Shown one piece after another: positions 46,550-55,443 of a stretch of DNA of 64,000 nt. This stretch comes from Floridanema evergladense (GTDB lineage: Bacteria; Cyanobacteriota; Cyanobacteriia; Cyanobacteriales; Aerosakkonemataceae): assembly GCF_041929205.1 (NCBI RefSeq), contig NZ_JBHFNT010000194.1, one strand, 5' to 3'. The notes under the pieces were generated by a model that saw nothing but the letters and a program-made list of their open reading frames with translations, did not search any database and had not been told where the DNA came from. The translations under genes were made by a program, and so were the position numbers. Each line of letters opens with the position of its first letter. The first letter of the stretch is position 1.

Positions 46550-47893
46550 TTAAGTTGCCGGGAAATGTGCTAAGAGGTCTTTACCATCAATGATCGTGGC
46601 AGTAAAGACGAAATTGCGATTAGCTTGATAACGTGGGTCCGACTTCATGATCGACATAAACTCTCGATGTCCCTGCTTCGTCCTCCCTACCTGACAACCC
46701 GCACTCCATTTTCCAATATCTGACTTAGGATTGTCACCGCCCCAGTGTTGGTTAATACCGAATAAACCTGAATCAATAGGTTCGCCAGCATCACGAGTAC
46801 CGGAGCGATTTGAATCACGATGGACAGTCACCGGATTACATTGCACCAGCGCCTCATGAGGGCTGGCGTGTCCGTGCATTCCCACACGCCAGGAAGTGTA
46901 TTGCCCAAATGCAATAATTGCCGCACCTTTGGGGTTCATCGGATTTTTTACGTAGTACTTACCTGGGTTGGTTGTAGCTTCCCAACAGCCTATCATTACA
47001 GGCTTACCTTCTTTGAACTCAATCACAATGCGGAGGTCATTCCAGACATTAAGAGCATTATTATTGAGCGTTCCATCTGGGTTCATGCCTTCGATGTAGA
47101 CAATATTCTTGTATCCCGGTTCTCTGTCAATTCTGTAGCCCTTCTTCTGGCAATAAGCAATAATTTTCTCTACTAGAGTCTTGGGCTGAGTTGGAGTAGC
47201 AGCCAGCTTGGAACCTTCAATCTGAATATGCTCGCCATAAATAAACCAAACCAACTTATTCTCGAATGGGTTTTTCAACGTCACTCGAAGATGGTGAGAG
47301 TCGGCAACCGATATCTGAACCACTGGCAACTGCTTTCCAGCCTTAACGCTGGTTTTTTCAGTCGCTAACAACTTGTTGGATGGCAACGAGCAGTTTTTGA
47401 ACACCGTGTCAGAAGTTACTGTCAGATTAAACTCACCCTGCTCTGTCCGATCGTCCTTAAGTCCGAGCGCTTCTAGAAAGTACAGAATTGCCGCGCAACC
47501 TGGCTCTGGATCGTTGGTCTTAGTGTGATTAGTCCCAGCCCAAACAAATGATGTAATTCCCTGGTCATCTTTACCCTGAAAGTCGTTGTATTTATCAAAG
47601 GCAAGTAAGCGAGCAAAGGACTTAGCTGGCATCTGTTCGGCTTGAATCGTACTTAGCTTACGGATAACTTGCTCTAAGAATTGACTAGAACCATCAAAAT
47701 CCTTGACAGCGTGTAATATCCCTAACCAGTACCAAGGGACGTTGGGATAGTGGCATTCAATTTTTTCGTAAATGCCGCGATCGTAACACAGTTTTTCCGC
47801 AATTTTCTCTAGGTCTGGCAATAAATTTGATTGCACCTTACAGGTTTGCCATAGTTCCGTATATTTGTCCAGAATACTTACAGTATTTGTCAT
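46550..47893 (-). CDS. protein with lysozyme-like N terminus and SAGC-motif C-terminal domain
   Basis: 447 aa, no signal peptide. Residues ~1-145 resemble lysozyme-like domains of phage or bacterial muramidases (PNVPWYWLGILHAVKDF and TSFVWAGTNHTK), but the usual catalytic Glu after the Trp-Tyr block is not evident. Residues ~150-230 form a beta-rich linker. Residues ~240-447 form a domain with MHGHASPHEA and GKWSAGCQVG (Cys400), recalling the His ... S-x-G-C active-site pattern of L,D-transpeptidase-type enzymes. Last gene of the TIR/SLATT row (50 bp from the 111-aa gene). A peptidoglycan-directed effector is my inference; precise family unassigned. Confidence 0.65.
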   Translation of the reverse strand: MTNTVSILDKYTELWQTCKVQSNLLPDLEKIAEKLCYDRGIYEKIECHYPNVPWYWLGILHAVKDFDGSSQFLEQVIRKLSTIQAEQMPAKSFARLLAFDKYNDFQGKDDQGITSFVWAGTNHTKTNDPEPGCAAILYFLEALGLKDDRTEQGEFNLTVTSDTVFKNCSLPSNKLLATEKTSVKAGKQLPVVQISVADSHHLRVTLKNPFENKLVWFIYGEHIQIEGSKLAATPTQPKTLVEKIIAYCQKKGYRIDREPGYKNIVYIEGMNPDGTLNNNALNVWNDLRIVIEFKEGKPVMIGCWEATTNPGKYYVKNPMNPKGAAIIAFGQYTSWRVGMHGHASPHEALVQCNPVTVHRDSNRSGTRDAGEPIDSGLFGINQHWGGDNPKSDIGKWSAGCQVGRTKQGHREFMSIMKSDPRYQANRNFVFTATIIDGKDLLAHFPAT

Positions 47894-47943
47894 TTTCAGT
47901 GATTATCCTTTTACGATTCCGATCGATTAATTTAAGTGAATTG

Positions 47944-48279
47944 TTAGGTGTTTGCGTCAAGCTCAAGGTTCCAGTCAGGAGCATCACTTTTTCCATCTTG
48001 CAGTCTGATGTCTTGCCGCATTTCTGAATATATAACCTCTGGAAGCTCTTGATTTTTCACATCTTCTATTTGCTGGCAAAGTCTATAAATGATGATCGGA
48101 TCGCGGACAATTTCAGCCAGAATTCGCGCTTCATTAAAGTCTTTGATATCCGTACTTAAGTCGCGCAATACTAACTCGGCTAAATCAGGACTAAGTTCCA
48201 TTTCCAGAGAAACGCTGATGGAAATGTCTTGCCCAATTTTGTTTACATCGATCGAATACTTTTTGTTATTGCGAAGCAT
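47944..48279 (-). CDS. hypothetical protein, 111 aa
   Basis: I do not recognise this protein. The first ~40 residues form beta strands (YSIDVNKIGQDISISVSLEMEL), the rest is helical and acidic. No signal peptide or membrane helix. It lies between the SLATT-GH19 gene (13 bp) and the SAGC gene (50 bp) on the same strand, so it is translated from the same message and could be an immunity, adaptor or chaperone-like partner. Confidence 0.7.
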   Translation of the reverse strand: MLRNNKKYSIDVNKIGQDISISVSLEMELSPDLAELVLRDLSTDIKDFNEARILAEIVRDPIIIYRLCQQIEDVKNQELPEVIYSEMRQDIRLQDGKSDAPDWNLELDANT

Positions 48280-48292
48280 AAAATTTGTCTCC

Positions 48293-49837
48293 TTAAGCGA
48301 TTAAAGCTCTGTAGTATCTTTGCGCGTGTTCGGCAATTTTATCAGCTCTGTCCAAGGCATTAATAATGCGGCGTGCATTACGAAAGTCCCGTTTGCCACT
48401 AGAAATATAGTCAGATAGCTTCTTACCAGTGAATGAGCCATCCCGCATCGCCCTTACCATAATTTTTGCCGCGATCCCATACTCTGCCATTTTTTCTGGA
48501 TTGCTCACCAAGTCAATGCCCAGTTTGTCAGACCATTTCTTGTAGTTGACTCGACCAGTAACTTGACAGAATCCACGCCCCTTAAACCTTACACCGTCTC
48601 CGGGCTGAGTGTTTCCCAGGTCTCTTCGCCCTTCATAAGCCTTACCGCTGGCAAACTCAACCATCCACTGACCCAAATGAGATTCATGTTCAGATGTAGC
48701 GAAAATATATGCAATTTGTCCAGGGTCAGTAACCCCACAGTCCACGCATTCTTGCAAAATCAAAGGAACTGATCTTTCCGCGTAAGGCTTTAAATCTCTC
48801 GGTACAGCGGTCAGAACAGCAGCTACCTTGGCAGGGTCTACTTTACTTGCTGGAGTAGTAGTTGTAGTTGTGGTAACTGTGGTTGTAGTTGTAGTTGTTC
48901 CACCTGACGGTGGCTGTGCTGAATTATTGAGCGCACGTATCGGATTGTTCTTCACCTTAGCCAGAATCTCGCTTGCGCTGAGGTACTCTATTATTTCAGC
49001 TTTAACAATAGTGCTGTCGCGGTCTTCTTGGTCTTCTTGCAAATCTACCATCACTACAGTTGAGTCAGATAGAGGATCTGTAGTCACTTCCACAACAACT
49101 TGGTCTGCTGGTTGTTCTTGCGTACTCTCAGCTTGAGCGGCTTGCTGTTGTTCCAACCTGATCCTTTCTTCTTCCAGACGACGCTTCTCTGCCTCCATCT
49201 GTTGACGCTGTGCTTCATACTGCGCCTGTAGCACTAACTGCTGGTTGAGCTTTTCCAGAGCTTGTTCGGCATTCTTTTGTGCTTCTTCTTCGGTTTTCTT
49301 TTTGCTGGCGTTTTGTCTTTCTTCTAAGTTGGCAAGGAAGCCTTGTACATCTTGCTTAATGTACTGCTCGACGCGCTCGGCAAAAGTAGTATAAGCATCG
49401 GTATGGTCTTCAAACTGACGATAGGCTCCTGTTAGCTGAAAAAACTCCCAGCCTTCAATTTTCATGCCCTCGGCAGTATTGCGATAGGTGCGGTAGTTCT
49501 CACCATAACCAAAGAATTCTTCTAATGCAGCCGATATTGCTACCGCCTGACTCACACTAAAAGCAGTCCAGCTTAAGTATATTTGCCAGCGCTCGTCACC
49601 TTTGCCCAAACCAACCAATGCCGGAATAATTACCCCGCCAATGATAGTAGTTAATCTAAGGGCATAATGGCGATTCCGATTTTTGGTAGCTCGTCCCTCC
49701 AGCCACAAAACTTGGTCAAGCCAGCGCTGCTTCAGAAAGTCTTTGCGTAAATCTGATAAGTCAAGTTGATCTATTAGTCCACCCAATGTCTGTCTCAAAT
49801 ACTGACGATAGTCGTTTTTCTTTGCCATTGTTTTCAT
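48293..49837 (-). CDS. SLATT/DUF4231 membrane domain - coiled coil - GH19 lysozyme-like fusion
   Basis: 514 aa. Residues ~20-165 are a DUF4231/SLATT-type domain with two transmembrane helices (~61-78 and ~86-105) and the conserved EEFFGYGENYRTYRN region. Residues ~170-235 are a long charged coiled coil. After an acidic stretch comes a Thr-only linker (~314-327) and then a glycoside hydrolase 19-type (chitinase/endolysin) domain, ~335-514, with SEHESHLGQ (Glu382/Glu384), YEGRRDLGN and FKGRGFCQVTGRVNY. SLATT proteins are predicted membrane effectors of nucleotide-sensing conflict systems; the GH19 part would cut peptidoglycan. No signal peptide, so how GH19 meets the wall is unclear. Start ATG 49837 (or 49828). 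Confidence 0.82.
   Translation of the reverse strand: MKTMAKKNDYRQYLRQTLGGLIDQLDLSDLRKDFLKQRWLDQVLWLEGRATKNRNRHYALRLTTIIGGVIIPALVGLGKGDERWQIYLSWTAFSVSQAVAISAALEEFFGYGENYRTYRNTAEGMKIEGWEFFQLTGAYRQFEDHTDAYTTFAERVEQYIKQDVQGFLANLEERQNASKKKTEEEAQKNAEQALEKLNQQLVLQAQYEAQRQQMEAEKRRLEEERIRLEQQQAAQAESTQEQPADQVVVEVTTDPLSDSTVVMVDLQEDQEDRDSTIVKAEIIEYLSASEILAKVKNNPIRALNNSAQPPSGGTTTTTTTVTTTTTTTPASKVDPAKVAAVLTAVPRDLKPYAERSVPLILQECVDCGVTDPGQIAYIFATSEHESHLGQWMVEFASGKAYEGRRDLGNTQPGDGVRFKGRGFCQVTGRVNYKKWSDKLGIDLVSNPEKMAEYGIAAKIMVRAMRDGSFTGKKLSDYISSGKRDFRNARRIINALDRADKIAEHAQRYYRALIA
48860..48905. repeat. trinucleotide repeat encoding the poly-Thr linker
   Basis: Runs of GTAGTT/GTGGTT (plus strand) encode fourteen Thr with one Val. 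The repeat is in units of three, so slippage would change linker length without breaking the frame. Confidence 0.7.
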
Positions 49838-49904
49838 CTGCTCCCGTACTAAAATTTGATTCTATTTAGTAAAGCGTTGCACCCTTTACAGCTATCAACT
49901 CAAC

Positions 49905-52900
49905 TTATTTGCCCGAATCAATGTTTTTGCAAATCTGGCGGGTTTCATTATCTACAGATGTACTTGTTTGGAGATAATCCCGCAGTAACTTGCATCCCTC
50001 TATCTCTAGCTGCTTGTCTGACTGTTTAACTTTTTCTATGTCCCAGAGAATCACGGTGTTATCGCTGCTAGCGGAGGCAACGGTACGATTGTTTGGGCTG
50101 AATGCGACATCATTCACTCCATCGCTATGAACGTAAAAAGGAATCGGTGGTCTGCTGCCATTTAGAGGCCAAATCAAGATAGTTTTATCAGCACTTGCTA
50201 CGGCAATGAGCTTATTATCAGGGCTAAAAGCAACTGCGTTTACTGACTCATCCCGTTCCTTAGAGTCCACGAAAATTAGCTTAACTCCGTCCAGTTTCCA
50301 AAGTTTAACCGTGTTATCTACACTACCTGAGAGTAGTTGTTTGCCATTGGGACTAAATGCTAGATGATTAACTGCTCCTTTATGGGCTGTCACACTTGAA
50401 AGCTGCACTCCGTCTTGATTCCAGAGCTTGATAGTATGATCTGCACTCCCTGTGGCAATCAGCTTACCATCTGGGCTAAAGGCAAGGGTTTCGACTTTAT
50501 CGGTATGCCCTTTAAGGACTTTTAATCTTGTACCATCCCGTCGCCAAAGTTTAGCAGTATTGTCGTCGCTTGCTGAGGCAATTATTTGCCCATCTGGGCT
50601 AAATAACACTCGATTTACTTTATCTTCGTCAAGGAACGGTTTTTGTAATCGAATCCCATCGGGATTCCAAAGAGTAATTTTCTTGTCTCGACTTCCTGTG
50701 ACAATAGTCTGACCATCCGGGCTAAATGCTACATCATTAACGTGGTCAGTTTCACGAACGATCTTTTTCAATGTACCATCTGGTTGCCACAGTCTTAAAG
50801 TCCCGTCTTCACTGGCAGAAGCAATTAATTGTTTTTTCTTGTCTTTGTCAGGACTGAAAGCAACTGCGTTTACGGATTTTTGATGCCCAATGAGGATATT
50901 CAAGAAGGGTGTTTCGCGTCTCCAGAGTCTCACCGTGTTGTCTTCACTGCCTGAAATAACTGTTTTTCCATTAGGAGTAAACACTACATTTCTGACGCGA
51001 TCGCTATGTCCAAGAAGACTTATTAATAATTGACCATTCAGGTTCCATAGTTTGATGCTTCGATCGCCACCAGAAGAAGCAATTGTTTTACTATCTGGAC
51101 TGAAGGCTACTGCTGTCACTGAGCCGTTATGTCCTGTAAAGGTGTTGACCAGAGTGCCATCTGCCTTCCACAGTTTAATGGTACCGTCATCACTAGCGGA
51201 AGCTATCCATTTACCGTCGGGGCTGAAGGCGATCGCGTTTAATTCATCAGTATTTCCGGTCAGGGTTTTGAGTAATGTCCCATCTGATTTCCACAGTTTT
51301 ATGGTTCGATCGTTACCCGCTGAAGCAATCAATTTACCGTCCGGGCTGAAGATGACAGCTTTTACCGCCTCAGTATGTCCAGTTAAGGTTTTGAGTAAAG
51401 TCCCATCTGACTTCCACAATTTCACTGTCTTACCGTTACTGGCGGAAGCCAAGGTCTGACTATCTGGGCTGAAGGCAACGGCTTCCACTTTACTATTATG
51501 TCCAGTCAAAGTTTTGAGTAAAGTCCCATCTGGCTTCCAGAGTTTGATAGTTTCGTCTACGCTTGCGGAAGCCATCTGTTTCCCGTCAGGACTAAAAGCT
51601 AAATAATTGACTGAACCTTTATGGTCAGTAAGAGTTTTCAGGAGTTTACCATCCTGATTCCAAAGTTTGATGGTGTTATCTTCGCTGCCAGAAGCGACGA
51701 TCTTACCGTCGGGACTAACCGCAACAGCAAGTACTGTTGCTTTGTGTCCGTTAGTTCCAGAGAAGCGGTTAAATTGTCTTGAGGCAAAAACAGCCTGTTG
51801 CAGTACGCTTTCAACTTTTTGTTTGAGTTCGGGTTCTGGCTTTTTGATTTTGTGTAGTACTTGATTTGCTTTGAGTGCTTCTAGTAGGGCATCTAGTCTT
51901 TTATGGGAAAGAAATAGCGCATCCGAGTAGTCAGCCAATGCTTGAGCTGTGGCTATGTTTGCTTGAAGCTCTTTTCTGGTAGCTTGATTAAACAGGAAGA
52001 AAGATATTACTCCCAATGCTGTGGCAATCACAAATCCTACACTCACGGCAGCCAGGAACATTTTTTGTCGTTTGGCGCTTTTTTTCTCTTCTATCAGCCT
52101 TGCTTCGGCTTCTTTGAGCTTTTCTGCCTGCAAGCGTACCAGTTCAGCTTGCCTCTGCTTCTCAGCTTCTTCAGCTGCGACGATCGCTTTTTGACTTTCC
52201 TCAATAAATTCTTCCTGTAAAGCGGTTGGTGGGGGTTGTTTTTTCTCTTCTAAAGCTGTTTTCAACCAGTCTTGAGCCAGGATAAATTCGCTCCCGCGCA
52301 GTAGTAAGTCGCTATTCTTGCCTTTTTCTTCCCATTCCAATGTCCGTTGTGACCATTTGGTATGATTGTGGACGTGATCGCGATCGGTATCGAGAGTCCT
52401 AATCAGTTCGCCGAATGTGGTGGCAAAGTTAGTACTTTTCTGATGAAAATCAATCCACTGAATTTTCGCTAATTCTGGATGCAACTCGGCTGGGTTCACT
52501 GGTTGGTAGAGTAAGGTTACGAACCGCTTATTCAGCTTGGCTGCATATTCTACTTCGTCGGCACAGTAGGGGGAGTTGATCGATCGAGGTGAAATAATAA
52601 ATAAAAAGTTGTCTGAAATTTCAATCCCCCGATAAATTTCCTGCTGAAAATCCGTACCCGAAGCAATACTTTCTTGGTCAAACCAAGTGGTTTTTCCCTG
52701 CATCTGCAACCCATCATTCAGTTTACGCGCAAAGTCTGAATCAGAGCGGGAGTAAGAAACAAACACATCTAGCGAGGTTAGAGGCGGTTGTCGCAGACTT
52801 TCGTTAATAAATTCTTCCATTAACGGTGTCGGCGGATTTAGCACTCTCTTATTTGCTACTTTTAACCATGCTTCCGCACTCCGTAAGTTATATCCTCTCA

Positions 52901-54083
52901 GAAGAATACTAGGATTATCATTTTGCTGTTTCCACTTCAGCGCTTTTGTCAACAGCATTTTATGCTCGTTGTAGTAAGCCTCGTCCTGATGAAAAATTTT
53001 CAATAGTTCGCTTTCATCCAGTAAGTAATCGCTTGCGTTTACATTGTCCGTTAAGTCAATATACTGCACATAACGCAAACTCTCTGGTATCTCTTTCTTA
53101 GAAATATGTTTCACTAATAGTGGAACGAGCCGCTTGTTCAAGGAAAGAGCATAGTTAAGTTCCTGCTCGCAGAATTCCGATTTTAATGCCTCTGGCGAAA
53201 GCAGATAGACAACATTATCTGCCTGTTCAATTCCACGCCGAACAGCTTTATCGTAAGCTTCTCCTTTCTGAATATCGGTGGTATTTGTCCAGACTGTGAT
53301 GCTGTCACGCCTTAAGCTGTTGCGAATTTTCTCCATCACCTCTTTATCTTCATAGGCATAGGCGAGGAACACCTGTGTCATCAGGTTTTGACCATTTTTA
53401 ATACTTTCGGTGATGTACTCGCAATGTAAGTCTGTCGGCGTACAAGGTGCTTGTTCTCCCTTAAAACGGACTTTTAACCATTCTTGTGCTTCCTGGCGTT
53501 CTTCTCCTACTAGTAAGTAACGCGACAGCTTTTGATTTCTCTCCCACTCTAAGGCTTTGGCTAGAAAGAAGGTATGTTTGTGTACATAATCTTTGTGTCT
53601 AGCTATGATACTTAGCAGTCCTTCTAGTGACTTATCAAAATCATCAACTCCTTCGCGGAAATACACCCAGTTGATTTTGCCGATTCCTGGGTGCATATTG
53701 GGAAAACTGGAATGGAGTCCCTTAGCTTTATAAGCTTCCCATTCTTCATCTGTTCCATTTGGGTAGCGCTGTTGCCAGGTGTCGCGACTAATCTGCTCGA
53801 CGTGCAGCAAGGGGATGATTCGTTTGTGGCGCTTGAAGGCGAGTTCGATTTCTTTGCCACAATAGGGAGAATTGATGGAATGGGGGGCTATGATAAATAG
53901 AAAGTTATCCGCCTTTTCAATACCGTCGTCAATTTGATTTTGGAAGTCTACACCCAAAGGGATATCATTTTGGTCAAACCAAATCCTTAACCCTTGCTCT
54001 ATTAATCGAGCATGAAGTTTTGTAGCAAAAGCTTTACTGTCTGCTCGACCATAAGATATGAAGGCATCGCAAAAGTTATTCAT
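49905..54083 (-). CDS. triple-TIR, 14-WD40 membrane protein
   Basis: 1,392 aa. Three TIR domains start near residues 5, 235 and 437. Each keeps the S-x-Y/F-C-x-x-E block that holds the catalytic Glu of TIR NADases (Glu78, Glu308, Glu510). Each TIR is followed by the same ~75-residue helical module (pattern ALEW ... LLRG ... A-x-x-WLK ... PT ... EFI-x-ES). Then come a charged coiled coil (~625-670), one transmembrane helix (~675-698), a helical spacer, and fourteen WD40 repeats (~780-1347; SPDGK-x-IASAS-x-D-x-TIKLW), enough for two seven-bladed propellers. No NB-ARC, NACHT or STAND ATPase is present. First gene of a minus-strand row with the SLATT-GH19 gene 67 bp downstream. Likely sensor (WD40) plus NAD-cleaving effector (TIR); not proven. 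Confidence 0.93.
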   Translation of the reverse strand: MNNFCDAFISYGRADSKAFATKLHARLIEQGLRIWFDQNDIPLGVDFQNQIDDGIEKADNFLFIIAPHSINSPYCGKEIELAFKRHKRIIPLLHVEQISRDTWQQRYPNGTDEEWEAYKAKGLHSSFPNMHPGIGKINWVYFREGVDDFDKSLEGLLSIIARHKDYVHKHTFFLAKALEWERNQKLSRYLLVGEERQEAQEWLKVRFKGEQAPCTPTDLHCEYITESIKNGQNLMTQVFLAYAYEDKEVMEKIRNSLRRDSITVWTNTTDIQKGEAYDKAVRRGIEQADNVVYLLSPEALKSEFCEQELNYALSLNKRLVPLLVKHISKKEIPESLRYVQYIDLTDNVNASDYLLDESELLKIFHQDEAYYNEHKMLLTKALKWKQQNDNPSILLRGYNLRSAEAWLKVANKRVLNPPTPLMEEFINESLRQPPLTSLDVFVSYSRSDSDFARKLNDGLQMQGKTTWFDQESIASGTDFQQEIYRGIEISDNFLFIISPRSINSPYCADEVEYAAKLNKRFVTLLYQPVNPAELHPELAKIQWIDFHQKSTNFATTFGELIRTLDTDRDHVHNHTKWSQRTLEWEEKGKNSDLLLRGSEFILAQDWLKTALEEKKQPPPTALQEEFIEESQKAIVAAEEAEKQRQAELVRLQAEKLKEAEARLIEEKKSAKRQKMFLAAVSVGFVIATALGVISFFLFNQATRKELQANIATAQALADYSDALFLSHKRLDALLEALKANQVLHKIKKPEPELKQKVESVLQQAVFASRQFNRFSGTNGHKATVLAVAVSPDGKIVASGSEDNTIKLWNQDGKLLKTLTDHKGSVNYLAFSPDGKQMASASVDETIKLWKPDGTLLKTLTGHNSKVEAVAFSPDSQTLASASNGKTVKLWKSDGTLLKTLTGHTEAVKAVIFSPDGKLIASAGNDRTIKLWKSDGTLLKTLTGNTDELNAIAFSPDGKWIASASDDGTIKLWKADGTLVNTFTGHNGSVTAVAFSPDSKTIASSGGDRSIKLWNLNGQLLISLLGHSDRVRNVVFTPNGKTVISGSEDNTVRLWRRETPFLNILIGHQKSVNAVAFSPDKDKKKQLIASASEDGTLRLWQPDGTLKKIVRETDHVNDVAFSPDGQTIVTGSRDKKITLWNPDGIRLQKPFLDEDKVNRVLFSPDGQIIASASDDNTAKLWRRDGTRLKVLKGHTDKVETLAFSPDGKLIATGSADHTIKLWNQDGVQLSSVTAHKGAVNHLAFSPNGKQLLSGSVDNTVKLWKLDGVKLIFVDSKERDESVNAVAFSPDNKLIAVASADKTILIWPLNGSRPPIPFYVHSDGVNDVAFSPNNRTVASASSDNTVILWDIEKVKQSDKQLEIEGCKLLRDYLQTSTSVDNETRQICKNIDSGK

Positions 54084-54567
54084 TCTACTTATTGATTTTT
54101 GGGTAGATACACAACTTGTTTTGAGACTTTAAGGTAGATGCACGTAGGAAAAGAGTAAATAGTTACTTACTAAGGTAAGCAGCAAGTTATTCCCACAGGA
54201 AGATGTAATTTTAAGTTTGTATTAGTACGACAATATCACATCATACTTAAGCAAATCAACTAGTTGAAGATTTCTGTTTTGTTGTTAACGATCGCTATTT
54301 CTACCTATTGACCTTGCTAGGATGCGGTAATTCTTAGTTTCGCTGATAATTAATTAGGGTTCTTCTTGAAAACTATCAATCCATTGCACTTTTTGTTAAG
54401 AGGGAAAGAAAATTCTTGTGATTTAAGACACAGGGAGATTGTGATAAAACTAGAAGCGATCGCAGTAAATTTAGTTCACGCTGTATAGTAGAAAAGATTA
54501 ACAAGTTGTTTTTTGCGAGGCATAAACTTTACCTTTAATTCTTTCTGTGCAGTCATTGGAGATTCCC
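54084..54567. other. divergent intergenic region upstream of the TIR-WD40 and STAS genes
   Basis: No gene is seen in these 484 A/T-rich bases. They must contain the promoter of the TIR row and that of the STAS gene. No operator-like palindrome was found. Confidence 0.4.
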
Positions 54568-54903
54568 ATGCAACGTCTCATGGACTCGATCCCCAACTTC
54601 TCTCACTCAGGCAACAGCTTGGAAGAAAAGCGCCCCCGTACTATTGTTCTCAGACCTAATGGTTGTCTTGATAGTGAGAGTAGTCTATCTTTTACCAAGG
54701 CTCTCGAACAAGCCCTAGAGTTAACTACTGATACTGTAGTTGTAGACCTTTTATGGGTAGATTTTGTAGAAGCTGAGGGAATTTCTTGCTTAATTGCAGC
54801 GTTGAAACAAGCCTCTGCTTTAGGTAAAAATCTCTCTTTGCGATTTATGGATGTAACGACGCAAGCGGCAGTTGAAGCTGCGTACAATCGACAGTGCGTT
54901 TAA
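54568..54903 (+). CDS. STAS-domain protein (anti-sigma factor antagonist-like) with Glu at the phospho-site
   Basis: 111 aa from the ATG at 54568, chosen over the GTG at 54547 because TGGAGA lies 5 bases before it. The STAS fold is clear (TIVLRPNGCLDSESSLSF, TVVVDLLWVDFVEAEGISCL). The motif that reads D-S-S-G in SpoIIAA-type antagonists is Glu68-Ala-Glu70-Gly here: no phosphorylatable Ser, and a negative charge instead. It may act as a permanently phospho-like partner. No anti-sigma kinase is adjacent. Confidence 0.85.
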   Translation: MQRLMDSIPNFSHSGNSLEEKRPRTIVLRPNGCLDSESSLSFTKALEQALELTTDTVVVDLLWVDFVEAEGISCLIAALKQASALGKNLSLRFMDVTTQAAVEAAYNRQCV

Positions 54904-54959
54904 AGTTTTTCTTCCATTAATAATCACTACACCTGAGCTTTCAACAGGTAATCAATTTC

Positions 54960-54996
54960 GCCTCATCTGCTTTTTAGTAGGTGAGGCTGATTGTTT
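54960..54996 (+). terminator. possible terminator after the STAS gene
   Basis: GCCTCATCTGC (54960-54970) pairs imperfectly with AGTAGGTGAGGC (54976-54987), followed by a weak TTGTTTATT run. Confidence 0.4.
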
Positions 54997-55045
54997 ATTG
55001 GGGAAATTTTTGACTTAATGTTAGAGTTCTTTTGCTTGTAAAAAA

Positions 55046-55140
55046 TTGCACTAAGAGGCAGAGCCTCGATTTTTCGTTCCCAGGTTGAACCTGGGAACGA
55101 GGATTGGGGAGGTTCCACCTCCAAAAGTGCAAGATCTCAG
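55046..55140. repeat. multi-hairpin dispersed repeat, copy A
   Basis: Within TTGCACT (55046-55052) ... AGTGCAA (55126-55132) are three perfect hairpins: GAGGC-AGA-GCCTC (55055-55067), CGTTCCCAGGTT-g-AACCTGGGAACG (55075-55099) and GGAGGT-TCC-ACCTCC (55108-55122). Copy B at 63366-63470 has the same three in the opposite orientation. The stems differ between copies by paired changes, for example CCC/GGG against ACC/GGT. Confidence 0.8.
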
Positions 55141-55443
55141 AATGGGTATGGTTAATATATGGAGTAAAAAGGGAATACTCTAAAATAGCGAATTAATAGG
55201 TTCAATATGCTTTTACTAAAACATTATTTAATTGTTCATTTAGTAAAATATTTTTGCCCCTCATCTATTTTTGCTTAACTTTTTAACTAATAGGTAATGA
55301 ACAACTATCCAAGGATGGGATTTTTGTCGGCAAATTTGAACAGTAGTTATTCCGGTAGAGTGCTGTTTAGTAAGTAAGTTGCTGTTTATTGTTCAGTTAT
55401 TACTAATCTGAGAGCCAATTATACGGGATTTTATTTAACAAGT

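Noticed and set aside
48828..49136. Plus-strand frame rich in Val opposite the SLATT-GH19 gene
   Set aside because: It is the antisense reading of the poly-Thr linker and coiled coil; no ribosome binding site or domain supports it.
46550..49837. Prophage lysis cassette (endolysin-like GH19 and lysozyme-like genes)
   Set aside because: No holin, capsid, tail, integrase or terminase genes are present, and the GH19 domain is fused to a SLATT membrane domain behind a TIR-WD40 gene.
50452..51864. Several plus-strand frames opposite the WD40 repeats
   Set aside because: They are repetitive antisense readings of the WD40 coding repeats and change with repeat phase.
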